Shown here: piece by piece, positions 19,362 to 27,755 of the stretch
How the letters are laid out: every line of letters starts with the position of its first letter
How positions within the stretch are numbered: position 1 is the stretch's first letter
NCBI RefSeq assembly: GCF_022267325.1
Contig: NZ_JAIZBG010000001.1
Location: forward strand, 1,678,001 to 1,742,000
Source of the DNA: Leptospira sanjuanensis
Lineage (GTDB): Bacteria; Spirochaetota; Leptospiria; Leptospirales; Leptospiraceae
DNA length: 64,000 bases
Reading direction: 5' to 3'
Made by a program: the position numbers and the translations under genes
The notes under the pieces: generated by a model
What the model was told of the DNA's origin: nothing
Seen by the model: the letters and a program-made list of their open reading frames with translations, nothing else
Databases searched by the model: none

Positions 19362-19392
19362 ATTCTATAACTTCAAGTGAACTTGAAGTAAA
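19362..19392 (-). promoter_or_regulatory. SoxR-dependent promoter of the MFS gene with sox box
   Basis: The 18-bp dyad CTTCAAGTGAACTTGAAG (19371-19388) matches the enterobacterial sox box CCTCAAGTTAACTTGAGG at most positions. On the minus strand a -35-like TTTACT (19392-19387) and a -10-like TAGAAT (19367-19362) flank it with a 19-bp spacer. This overlong spacer is the hallmark of MerR-family activated promoters. Confidence 0.85.
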
Positions 19393-19473
19393 GACCCGGC
19401 GGCAACTTTTTTTAACGATTTTTCGAAAAAAAGAAAGATAACCGACTTGGGGATTCAAGCGGGTTATATGGAT

Positions 19474-19495
19474 TTAAAGTTTAAGTAAACTTTAA
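19474..19495. promoter_or_regulatory. 22-bp palindrome upstream of soxR
   Basis: TTAAAGTTTA-AG-TAAACTTTAA is perfectly symmetric around a 2-bp centre, 98 bp before the soxR start. It does not match the sox box and may be the operator of another regulator or part of the soxR promoter. Confidence 0.45.
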
Positions 19496-19592
19496 CTTTC
19501 TGCGCTAAAATCGGGTTTTGAATCGGATCAAATTTCGGAAAGGATTGCTTTTTATACGAGGACCGGTCTTTTAAGATTTATCGGACGAAATC

Positions 19593-20045
19593 ATGGATAA
19601 GGAAGAACTCTTAAGCATCGGACAAGTCGCGAAAAGGAGCGGAGTCGCGTCTTCTGCCTTACGTTTCTACGAAGAAAGAGGGCTGATCCAATCCAGACGA
19701 TCCGGCTCCGGACATAGACAATATCCGCGTCATGTTTTACGTCGAATCGCCTTTATCGTATTCGCACAAAGAGTCGGTCTCTCTCTGGAAGAAATTGCGG
19801 TGGAAGTCGCCAAACTTCCGGAAGACTATACTCCGAACGGTCAGGATTGGTCCAAACTTTCAAAGACTTGGAGCCTGCGGGTCGATGAAAAAATCGCGGA
19901 ATTGGAGCGGTTGAAAAGCGGTTTGTCAGTTTGTATCGGTTGCGGGTGTTTATCTCTTGCGCGTTGTAAACTCACGAATCCGGGAGATCGTTTGGGAAGG
20001 TACGGCTCCGGACCTTTGCGTTGGGTGGGAAAAGGAAAAAAATAA
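19593..20045 (+). CDS. soxR: Redox-sensitive transcriptional activator SoxR
   Basis: The 150-residue MerR-family protein has an N-terminal winged HTH (LSIGQVAKRSGVASSALRFY, EERGLIQSRR), a dimerisation helix and the diagnostic [2Fe-2S] cluster motif CIGCGCLSLARC, with Cys114, 117, 119 and 125 in the CX2CXCX5C spacing unique to SoxR. Oxidation or nitrosylation of the cluster twists the target promoter and activates it. The typical SoxR C-terminal region NPGDRLG is intact. It is divergent from an MFS exporter whose promoter holds a sox box. No soxS-like gene lies next to it, which fits the non-enteric pattern where SoxR acts directly on pumps. Confidence 0.96.
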   Translation: MDKEELLSIGQVAKRSGVASSALRFYEERGLIQSRRSGSGHRQYPRHVLRRIAFIVFAQRVGLSLEEIAVEVAKLPEDYTPNGQDWSKLSKTWSLRVDEKIAELERLKSGLSVCIGCGCLSLARCKLTNPGDRLGRYGSGPLRWVGKGKK

Positions 20046-20083
20046 TCCTAAAAAGAAGCGGCATCACATTGCTGCTCCTTCGC

Positions 20084-20287
20084 TTAACAATTCGGCCTTA
20101 CCTTTTCGATACACTGCAGAAAGTCTGCGATCAAAAGATTGAGTGCGTCCGGATGATTTCCGATTAAAGCCGAACCTAATAAGAGTTTCTCCTCGCAATC
20201 CTTTTCGGTTCCGCGGTCGCTTTCTTGCGAACAACCGTATACGGCGATTTCGATTAACAGGAGAATGAGGAAATACTGTTTCTTCAT
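20084..20287 (-). CDS. Small putative lipoprotein
   Basis: The ATG at 20287 gives 67 residues beginning MKKQYFLILLLIEIAVYGCS, a signal peptide with a lipobox-like VYGC. The mature part is about 48 residues with three further cysteines (DCEEKLLLG, FLQCIEK, VRPNC). A GTG four codons upstream is possible. I recognise no family. Small exported Cys-rich proteins of this kind are common in Leptospira, but there is no homology support here. Confidence 0.55.
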   Translation of the reverse strand: MKKQYFLILLLIEIAVYGCSQESDRGTEKDCEEKLLLGSALIGNHPDALNLLIADFLQCIEKVRPNC

Positions 20288-20591
20288 ACGACCGCCCACC
20301 CAAGATTTTGATCGGATTCGTGCTTCCTTGGGAAAGAAGAATGTCCTTCGTCAAACGCCGATCATCCGAAATACCTTCGGCGAAACGATTATCCATATTT
20401 GCGAAGAACTGTAAATCGAATTGTTCGATTTCCATTTTCCTATCGGGAATTTTTTTAGACACTGATTTATAAGGTAGTTTTTAATGCAGCCGCCTTGAAA
20501 TAAAAAATTGATTGAAACCGACCGTTTTTCGAAGCATCATACGCCGACCATGACCTTTCAAAAAAAATAAATCGTGGAGAGAAATTTCAAA

Positions 20592-21602
20592 ATGAATGCA
20601 TTGAAGGCGAATCTTTGGGCTCTGGTAACGGGGAGCCTTTTGTTATTTGTGAGTTATTCTACCGTTAGCGCACAAGGTTTAAACATTCAGAATATTGTAA
20701 GCGGCGCGGATTATCCCGTGGAAAACGTGGATTATTTTCTGCAGGACGTCGGAACGGCAACGATCGGTTCCAACCAGAACGGATGTCATTCTCAGGGAGT
20801 TAAGTTCGACGGAAACTTCTTCTATTCTTCCTGCATGGATACGAATGGGAACAACACCGCTTATCTGTTCGTGCACGATAAGTACGGACGATTGATTCGC
20901 AAGTTCAACGCGGGTTCTTCGTACGATCATCCAAGCGGAATCTTTTATTACAACGGATGGGCTTACGTGGGTTTTACGAGCAACGGAATCGATATGCGTT
21001 CGCAGTTGTATCGGTTTAACGGCGCGGGAACCGTTCAGAACCTGGGCTTTTTCGATCATTCGGTGGGCTTTGTGGGGCAGTCGATTCCGAGTCCGAACTC
21101 ATCCACTCTAACCGCAAAAACTAGGTTTTATTCCTACGATCAGTACTACGAAAGACAATGTAACTATACGGACGGGAGTTGCGGAAGTTACAGCGACATC
21201 ACGACGAGAAACAATATCAACAGCGCGGGAAGGGACGGGGTTCAAGACTGCGACGTATATTATAAAAACGGCGGATGGTATAAGGCTTGTATTTTATTCT
21301 CCGCAAACCCGAACGTGATCCGCGTTTGGAAAGGAAATCAAACCAAGCTCGGTCCCGATAACGCTTTGACGACGTATACGATGACGTATCAACCGGGGCA
21401 CTCCGGAGGATTCTCCTTTTATACGGACCCGACCGGTAAAAAATGGATCGTAACGACTCCGCCTCCCGAAACGAATCGCAGATACTGCCAAGGATGTTCC
21501 CTTGTGGGCGGAAACAACTGCGCTTGCACGGATAAGAGCAATCGTCAAAGAGTGAGATTCTATTCATTCGATCGATTCTTGTGGCCTTCCGGTCCGAACT
21601 GA
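20592..21602 (+). CDS. Secreted protein of unknown function
   Basis: The ATG at 20592 follows GGAGAG and gives 336 residues with a clear signal peptide (LWALVTGSLLLFVSYSTVSA, cleavage after VSA). The mature protein is rich in Tyr, Asn, Gly and aromatic residues with many short beta-like segments (GVKFDGNFFYSSCMD, YAYVGFTSNGIDMRSQLYRF in part, GGWYKACILFSANPNVIRVW). Ten cysteines probably form disulfides, including the tail YCQGCSLVGGNNCACTD. It could be a beta-propeller-like extracellular or periplasmic protein; I recognise no family. It stands alone between two minus-strand genes. Confidence 0.75.
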   Translation: MNALKANLWALVTGSLLLFVSYSTVSAQGLNIQNIVSGADYPVENVDYFLQDVGTATIGSNQNGCHSQGVKFDGNFFYSSCMDTNGNNTAYLFVHDKYGRLIRKFNAGSSYDHPSGIFYYNGWAYVGFTSNGIDMRSQLYRFNGAGTVQNLGFFDHSVGFVGQSIPSPNSSTLTAKTRFYSYDQYYERQCNYTDGSCGSYSDITTRNNINSAGRDGVQDCDVYYKNGGWYKACILFSANPNVIRVWKGNQTKLGPDNALTTYTMTYQPGHSGGFSFYTDPTGKKWIVTTPPPETNRRYCQGCSLVGGNNCACTDKSNRQRVRFYSFDRFLWPSGPN

Positions 21603-21642
21603 GGAATGACATAATATTCAAATAATTGAATGTTGTGTTCGT

Positions 21643-22554
21643 TTAACGATAACCCGTCGTATCGGCGGGTTTGCCGGGGTCCTGCACTTCGACCATGTAT
21701 CTCCACGCATCGGGTTTACTTCCGTCCAAATCGGTAAAACCGTAGACTTTGGATAATTCTCCGCTGGATACGGTTTTTCCGTTCCATCGGGAACGGTTCG
21801 GATCTTTTGCTAGAGCCGCGACCGCCCGGCCCACGAACGCGGGACTTTCCGAAATCGCAAAGTGCGGCGAGATCTTGGTTGCGTCTTTCCAATTGGATTC
21901 CTGTACTCGATACGCGTCCAGCATCGCCTCCGATCGCAACCAACCCGGACTCAATGCGACCGCGGTCGCATTGTATTGTTTTAATTCGTGAGCAAGAGAG
22001 AACGCCATTCGATTGACGGCGGCCTTTGCAAGATCATAGAAGAAGGAAACCCTGTAGTTTTGCGAGTTGTAATCGTTCGTTCCATCGGTCATTTCTACCA
22101 CCAGGCCTCCCGAAGTTTTTATTAAAAGCGGAAGCGCAAAGTGACTCGTGATTGCGTGCGTATCCACTCCGAGACGCATCGTTCTAAGTCCGATTTCCAA
22201 CGAAGATTCCCAAACGGTTTTGTTCCATTCCATCGTAGTCGCACCCCAAATATCGTTCACGAGAATGTGAAGTCGTCCTTGTTCCTTTTCGATCCGTGCG
22301 ACAAGGGAGCGAACTTCGTCCGGTACGAGATGATCGACTTGTACCGCGATTCCTTTTCCTCCTGCTTGATCGACCAACGTCGCGGTTTCTTCGATCGTTT
22401 CCGGGCGATTCATCTCCGACGGTTTGGACGCGGTCGTTCTCCCCGTAACATACACGGTAGCGCCTTCCGCTCCCAGTTGAACCGCGATTCCTCTTCCGGC
22501 TCCTCTGGTTCCTCCCGCGACCAAGGCAACTTTATCGTTTAATGATTTGCTCAT
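21643..22554 (-). CDS. Short-chain dehydrogenase/reductase
   Basis: The 303-residue protein has a Rossmann N-terminus with GGTRGAGRGIA (TGxxxGxG type, residues 14-24), HILVNDIWGA for the NNAG position and a YDLAKAAVNRM motif supplying the catalytic Tyr and Lys. NAD(P)H-dependent oxidation or reduction is expected; the substrate is unknown. The protein is longer than the usual 250 residues because of a C-terminal extension (VYGFTDLDGSKPDAWRYMVE). GGAGATTCCTAT precedes the ATG. It is a single-gene unit. Confidence 0.88.
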   Translation of the reverse strand: MSKSLNDKVALVAGGTRGAGRGIAVQLGAEGATVYVTGRTTASKPSEMNRPETIEETATLVDQAGGKGIAVQVDHLVPDEVRSLVARIEKEQGRLHILVNDIWGATTMEWNKTVWESSLEIGLRTMRLGVDTHAITSHFALPLLIKTSGGLVVEMTDGTNDYNSQNYRVSFFYDLAKAAVNRMAFSLAHELKQYNATAVALSPGWLRSEAMLDAYRVQESNWKDATKISPHFAISESPAFVGRAVAALAKDPNRSRWNGKTVSSGELSKVYGFTDLDGSKPDAWRYMVEVQDPGKPADTTGYR

Positions 22555-22739
22555 ATAGGAATCTCCAGTTTGTATTTCGGGTCCTTTATTGTACGGGTTT
22601 CGGAAAGAATGTCAAACCTTCCCCGTCCCGGTTGTTTGTAATAAAGAGTTGTGTTTAGGCGAAGGTCGCATATATTTACCGATTGTTAAACGCGCTGAAA
22701 ACTCGCAAAAATTTTCTATAACGAACGAGACGATTCTTC

Positions 22740-23780
22740 ATGAATAAATTTCTATTCTTTTTCATTCTTCTTTGGGTTGCCTGGGACGTTTCAAACGCGG
22801 AGTCAAACACCGGTTATGCGAAGGTCGCGGCGGAAGGAGGTTTATATCTGCGGGAGGAAGCGAATCAAAAGGGCCGCCCTGTGACTCTTTTGCCTCCTGG
22901 AATGATCTTGAAGCTTGCGGGAACATCGGATAAAACCGAAGTCATCGGCGGCAAAAAGGGACGTTGGACCGAGGTCGAATTGTTTGGAACGAAAGGCTGG
23001 GTGTTTGACGCCTATTTGAAACGGGTTTCCGGAAAGGATTCTCTTGCGGATTATTTAAAATATCTGGAAGATTTAAAACCGGGAGAATTCTCCTCTTTAA
23101 AAAATGCGGAAAAGAAATTCCTGACCACCTTTACCGCGGACTCGACGGAAGCGGAGAATGCGTTTCGGATTTATACGAAGTTCGTAAATTTTCAGAGCGG
23201 AACCCTCGGCGATCGATTGCAGCAACAGCTGCAGACCGATTACGGAAAGTATGATACCGAATTGGCTCTGAAACTAAAAGCGCACGGACTCACAGTCGAA
23301 TACTGCGAAGGCGACGGAGCACTGGTCGAATACTACGATCACTATTGGAAACTGTTAAAGGACTATAATTTTCCGTTTAAGGAATACGTCCGTCTCATGA
23401 AAACGGTCGGTTATGCGTATGTCTGCGATGGGGGAATCGGAATCTCTTGGGAAGAAATGAGAAATCGGATCGCGAAGATGGAAACCTTTCTCAAAGAACA
23501 AAAACCCATTCCCGAAAAAATCGAAGTAGAAGCCTTGCTCAAGGACTACATGGATCGTTATGCGAACGGATTGGATAATACTCCGGTGTGCGAGTGCAAA
23601 GACGAAATCTGTTCTCTCGCATCGGAACCCCAAAAGAGTTACAGGAATTTTCTCGGTCAAAACAAAACGTCCGCTTATTTTTCCTTTGTCGAAAAACTTT
23701 CGGGAATGTATTCCAAAAGTCGAAACCGATGCACCGAGGAAATCCGGAATTATCGAACCATTTTTTTTGAGGGGAAATGA
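22740..23780 (+). CDS. Exported SH3-domain protein
   Basis: The 346-residue protein has a signal peptide (MNKFLFFFILLWVAWDVSNA) and a bacterial SH3b-like domain at about 25-100 (AAEGGLYLREEANQKGRPVT, then GRWTEVELFGTKGWVFDAYL). SH3b domains usually bind cell-wall peptides. The remaining 245 residues are mainly helical and Lys/Glu-rich, with conserved-looking Cys pairs (CECKDEIC). Leptospira carry several such periplasmic proteins of unknown role. Confidence 0.82.
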   Translation: MNKFLFFFILLWVAWDVSNAESNTGYAKVAAEGGLYLREEANQKGRPVTLLPPGMILKLAGTSDKTEVIGGKKGRWTEVELFGTKGWVFDAYLKRVSGKDSLADYLKYLEDLKPGEFSSLKNAEKKFLTTFTADSTEAENAFRIYTKFVNFQSGTLGDRLQQQLQTDYGKYDTELALKLKAHGLTVEYCEGDGALVEYYDHYWKLLKDYNFPFKEYVRLMKTVGYAYVCDGGIGISWEEMRNRIAKMETFLKEQKPIPEKIEVEALLKDYMDRYANGLDNTPVCECKDEICSLASEPQKSYRNFLGQNKTSAYFSFVEKLSGMYSKSRNRCTEEIRNYRTIFFEGK

Positions 23781-23826
23781 TCCGAGAGAAGAATGGTTGA
23801 TTCAGAAAATGGAATATTCTGCAGTC

Positions 23827-25554
23827 TTAATGTCCGAATGTCGGACCGAACATAGAACCGGTAGGGCCGGGAAGATTGTAGCCTGAAATCGCGATGTTTG
23901 CGCTCGTCGCCAAGGAAACGGTCAAGCCGCCGGAACCCGGACTTCGAAACAGATAGGCTCTTCCGGCCGAGTTCGTATTTCCTTGCGCCCCGGCTACGAG
24001 ATCCGAATAACCGTCTCCGTTGCAATCCAGGAATGCGGAAGTTCCGAATTGATCGTTGATCGCTTCTCCCGTGATCACTGCGGAGGCCGCAGCGGAAATG
24101 GTCCCGCCCGAAAAATGAAACAGATGGAGTCTTCCCGTGTTCGTATTGAATAGGATCGCTCCGGTCGCAAGATCGAGAAAGCCGTCTCCGTTGACGTCGC
24201 CTAACGCGACATCTGCGCCCAAACGTTCTCCGGCGATTGCGCCGGTTAACGTTTGATTTGCGGTAGCGGGAGAAGCCGCTGAAATTCCGGTCGTTCCTCC
24301 GTGAAAGACGTAGACTCTTCCGAGATTGCCCGAATGGCCGGGGGAGGCGGCGATTAAATCTTCGTATCCATCCGCATTGATGTCTCCGGTTATCATGGAA
24401 ATTCCGAAGGAGTCGCTTGCGGAAACTCCCGTCAAAGTCCAAGTCGGTGCGGAGGTATCGACGGCGGTGATTCCCGCAGAACCGGAGCTATGGAAGATCC
24501 AGAGCCGACCGGCGGAAGCGCTGTAAGTATTTCCGTTAACGATCATGTCAGCGAACCCGTCTCCGTTCAAATCTCCCAAACGAACCGCCGATCCGAAGTT
24601 CGAGCCCGGGCCTGTGATCGTCGTTGCGGGCGTGCTCGAAACTCCAGCTGCGCCTCCGTAATAAATCAGCGCCCGTCCCGCTCCAAGATATCCGCTCGTT
24701 GCGATATCCGTAAATCCGTCTCCGTTCACGTCTCCGAGCGAAAGAGAATAACCGAGCAAGGTAGAAGGGCCGGCGTTGATCGTAAGGTTCGCGTTTGCAA
24801 AACTGCTTGCAACGATTCCGTTCCTACCCGTGCTATAGAAAATATACAATTGACCGGTTCCGCTTCCATATTCGAAAGAACCTCCCGCCGCCAGATCCGC
24901 ATAGCCGTCTCCGTTTAAATCGCCTAACTGAAGCGCATAACCGAAAGAACTCGTCGTGTCTCCCGCAATCGTTACGTTTGCCATCGAAGTGCTGTTGAGT
25001 GCGGCCGTTCCCGAGCCGAGATCGTAGAAGAGATAGATTTCTCCGTTTTTGGTCGTGGAGAATAAGGACGCGGTCGCGGCGAGATCGGGGAAACCGTCTC
25101 CGTTGACGTCCTTGTTGTTTCCTTTTTTAAACGAGAAGTTTAGAGTTGGAGAAGAATTCCCCGCAAAATCGAAGCTTCGCACTTGAACCGAATGGGAACT
25201 TCCGGATCTCCATGGGGAAGGGATTTGATACTGCCACGCATTCGTTCCGACTGCGGGAAGGAACGGACCGCCGTCCAAGCTCACTTCGATTCGCGAAAGA
25301 AGAAGATCGTCGTTTGCCGTTCCGACGATAAAACCGGATTCTAAGATCGAGTTATGCGAAGAGGAAAGATTGCCGACTGAGAGCGTGGGCGGGGTCCGAT
25401 CCGTACAAGCCCCCGAAAGAACACACTTGAGAATTTGAGTTTCCCACCACGCCGTCGAAAAGGAGATTTCCGGATTGTAAACTCCTTCGGTGGCACAATT
25501 CGGAGCGGCCGAAGCGAGGAACGCGGATACGAGAATTTCGAAGATTCTTTTCAA
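23827..25554 (-). CDS. FG-GAP repeat lipoprotein
   Basis: The 575-residue protein starts at a TTG (25554) before MKRIFEILVSAFLASAAPNC, a signal peptide ending in a loose spirochetal lipobox (C20). Residues 50-130 resemble an Ig-like/bacterial surface domain (LSRIEVSLDGGPFLPAVG). Residues 150-560 hold about seven FG-GAP repeats with calcium-loop motifs such as DVNGDGFPDLAATA, DLNGDGYADLAAGG and DINADGYEDLIAAS, which form an integrin-alpha-type beta-propeller. It is probably surface or outer-membrane anchored. It is divergent from two related lipoproteins at 26133-29523. No Shine-Dalgarno is evident before the TTG, so the start is the least certain point. Confidence 0.85.
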   Translation of the reverse strand: MKRIFEILVSAFLASAAPNCATEGVYNPEISFSTAWWETQILKCVLSGACTDRTPPTLSVGNLSSSHNSILESGFIVGTANDDLLLSRIEVSLDGGPFLPAVGTNAWQYQIPSPWRSGSSHSVQVRSFDFAGNSSPTLNFSFKKGNNKDVNGDGFPDLAATASLFSTTKNGEIYLFYDLGSGTAALNSTSMANVTIAGDTTSSFGYALQLGDLNGDGYADLAAGGSFEYGSGTGQLYIFYSTGRNGIVASSFANANLTINAGPSTLLGYSLSLGDVNGDGFTDIATSGYLGAGRALIYYGGAAGVSSTPATTITGPGSNFGSAVRLGDLNGDGFADMIVNGNTYSASAGRLWIFHSSGSAGITAVDTSAPTWTLTGVSASDSFGISMITGDINADGYEDLIAASPGHSGNLGRVYVFHGGTTGISAASPATANQTLTGAIAGERLGADVALGDVNGDGFLDLATGAILFNTNTGRLHLFHFSGGTISAAASAVITGEAINDQFGTSAFLDCNGDGYSDLVAGAQGNTNSAGRAYLFRSPGSGGLTVSLATSANIAISGYNLPGPTGSMFGPTFGH

Positions 25555-26132
25555 GATATTGAATTGTTAAACGAAAATAAATCCGTAAAAATTACCGGGC
25601 TTTCTCGTTTTCGGGACGTTATGGGCCTTAGAACGGATTCTACTTGGCGCGGCCCCCGAGAGGGAAAGCGGAATCCGGAAACGAGAGGAAAAATATTTCC
25701 GAAACTGCGAGCCGAGACATCGTTTCCCAAGTCTTCGCTTAACAATTTCGGGGCATAAAAATCCGAAAAATCCCCTGAACGGGGGATTCGTTTTCGGCGT
25801 CGTTTTCACGTTAGGAATCAAGAAGAATCCTTTCTTGGTGAAAAATTCTACCGTTTTTACGGCGCGCGGGCTCGGCAAAAAAAGAATCCTTTTTTCAACC
25901 TAGGTTCGGTCTTCGATTCTTACCGAGTCTATTATGATTCCATAAATTACGATTCGATGATTTTTTTTCGGAATCGTTTATGCCCAATGTTGCATATTCG
26001 TCTTTTGCGATTCGATTCATAAGTGCGATTGTATGATTATAAGAAACGGGGACTTGCGTCCGCTTTTCCTATACATTGAGGCGATTCAAACGAAAGAAGT
26101 GTTCGCATTTTTAAAGAGAAGGTCGATCGAAA
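25555..26132. other. Intergenic region between divergent FG-GAP lipoprotein genes
   Basis: 578 bases with no supported gene. A perfect hairpin with a T-run on the minus strand is annotated at 25766-25788. A 7-bp dyad ACGATTC...GAATCGT spans 25949-25977. The stretch 25860-26030 is AT-rich and probably holds the divergent promoters. CTTCGCTTAACAATT at about 25734 also occurs at about 20078. Confidence 0.5.
25766..25788 (-). terminator. Terminator-like hairpin in the leader of the FG-GAP gene
   Basis: On the minus strand AATCCCC pairs perfectly with GGGGATT over CGTTCA, and T residues follow. It points toward the FG-GAP gene starting at 25554, so it may be an attenuator or end a short untranslated RNA from the AT-rich region at 25860-26030. 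Confidence 0.5.
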
Positions 26133-27755
26133 TTGAAGCCGGATTCAGAACCAACATTCTTAAACAGAGGATTCCGTTCGTTTCTTCTTTATCTGTTCGT
26201 TTTTTCGATTCTTTTCAATTGCGAATATCGCCCGAAAGATGACCAGAATCTGCTTCTTCTTTTGGGAACCGGAACTTCCTCCTCCAATTCTTCCCAAGGC
26301 GGAATCGACGATCCGACTTCCAATCCTCCCGCTTCTACGCCGATCGGCGGATGGACGAACGACGCCTATATCAAGCCGCCTAACGTCGGATTAGGCGGTT
26401 TATATTTCGGCTACAACCTGGCGATTTCGGGGGATACGATGGTGGTCGGCGCTTACCGGGAAAGCAGCAATCAAACTACGATCACGAACGGTCCGACCGC
26501 AAGTATGGATACGAGTTTCATGGACTCCGGCGCGGCGTATGTGTTTCGGAATGTTTCTGGAAATTGGATTCAAGAAGCGTATCTCAAAGCCTCCAACGCG
26601 AATACGAACGATCGGTTCGGAATCAGCGTCGCGATTTCGGGAAATACGATCGTCGTCGGTGCGACGTTAGACGGAAGCTCCGGTTCCGCGTATGTTTTTC
26701 AAAGAACCGGAACGACTTGGGTTCAGGAAGCGATGTTAAAAGCTTCCAACTTCGACATGGGGGATCAATTCGGTTCCGACGTTGCGATCGACGGGGATGT
26801 GATCGTAGTGGGAGCGCAATGGGAAGACAGCAATCAATCGACGATCACGAACGGAACTACTGCGAGTGTGAATAACGGTAGAAACGATTCGGGTGCGGCG
26901 TACGTATTTCGTAGAAATACGGGTGTTTGGACGCAGGAAGCGTATTTGAAAGCGTCGAATTCGGATAGCGGCGATTATTTCGGATCCAGCGTTTCCATTT
27001 CCGGCGATACGATCGCGATCGGCGCTTATCAAGAATCCAGTCAATCCGTATCGATCAACGGGGGAATCGCAAGCGGGGATAATTCTAAGTTCGCTTCGGG
27101 CGCTGTGTACGTCTATCGAAGGTCGGCGGGGATTTGGGCGGAAGAAGCGTTTCTGAAAGCTTCCAACTTGGATACGAGCGATCGATTCGGTTTCAGTGTC
27201 GCGATTGTCGGTAATACGATCGTAGTCGGTTCGCCTTTGGAAGACAGCAACGAAAACACGGTCGTGAACGGTTCGACCGCGAGCTCCGATAATTCGAACG
27301 GAAGCGCAGGAGCGGCTTACGTGTTTGCAAGAAACGGAACCGTTTGGACGCAGCAAGCGTATGTAAAAACCCCGAACGTCCAAGGCGGGGATCAGTTCGG
27401 AACGAGCGTTGCGATCGACGGAGATCGAATCTTAATCGGGGCGATCAACGAAGGGTCCAATCAAACCACGGTTACGAATGGAATCTTAAACGATTGGAAT
27501 GACCAAGCGCCGCAATCGGGTGCGGCTTATCTGTTTCAAAAAGTTTCGGGTGTTTGGGAAATGGAAGCGTATTTCAAAGCTCCGAATCCGGACGTAGCGG
27601 ATTTATTCGGGATCAGCGTTGCCATTTCAGGCAACCGAATCGCGATAGGCGCTTCTCAAGAATGCAGCAATCAAACAACGATCAGTTCCGGATCGACCGC
27701 AAGCGCGGACAATTCGGCGTATCGGTCGGGAGCGGCGTATGCGTTTCGAAAATAG
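26133..27755 (+). CDS. FG-GAP-like repeat lipoprotein
   Basis: The 540-residue protein starts at TTG 26133, preceded by GAAGG. The hydrophobic segment SFLLYLFVFSILFNC ends in a lipobox-like FNC (about C30). A Ser/Asn-rich linker follows, then about seven repeats from residue 75: YLKASNANTNDRFGISVAIS, GNTIVVGA, then ESSNQTTITNGPTAS and SGAAYVFR. These are integrin-alpha/FG-GAP-type beta-propeller blades; the longest spacing is 70 residues. It is probably exposed on the cell surface. Its last 17 bases overlap the start of the next paralogue, so the two are one operon. Confidence 0.85.
   Translation: MKPDSEPTFLNRGFRSFLLYLFVFSILFNCEYRPKDDQNLLLLLGTGTSSSNSSQGGIDDPTSNPPASTPIGGWTNDAYIKPPNVGLGGLYFGYNLAISGDTMVVGAYRESSNQTTITNGPTASMDTSFMDSGAAYVFRNVSGNWIQEAYLKASNANTNDRFGISVAISGNTIVVGATLDGSSGSAYVFQRTGTTWVQEAMLKASNFDMGDQFGSDVAIDGDVIVVGAQWEDSNQSTITNGTTASVNNGRNDSGAAYVFRRNTGVWTQEAYLKASNSDSGDYFGSSVSISGDTIAIGAYQESSQSVSINGGIASGDNSKFASGAVYVYRRSAGIWAEEAFLKASNLDTSDRFGFSVAIVGNTIVVGSPLEDSNENTVVNGSTASSDNSNGSAGAAYVFARNGTVWTQQAYVKTPNVQGGDQFGTSVAIDGDRILIGAINEGSNQTTVTNGILNDWNDQAPQSGAAYLFQKVSGVWEMEAYFKAPNPDVADLFGISVAISGNRIAIGASQECSNQTTISSGSTASADNSAYRSGAAYAFRK

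Noticed and set aside
20077..20095. CTTCGCTTAACAATT shared with 25734
   Set aside because: Two copies of a 15-mer in AT-rich intergenic DNA, one overlapping a stop codon; not enough to call a repeat family.
25567..25878. 103-codon minus-strand frame before the FG-GAP gene
   Set aside because: It spans the terminator-like hairpin, has low-complexity Lys/Phe/Pro content and no ribosome-binding site.
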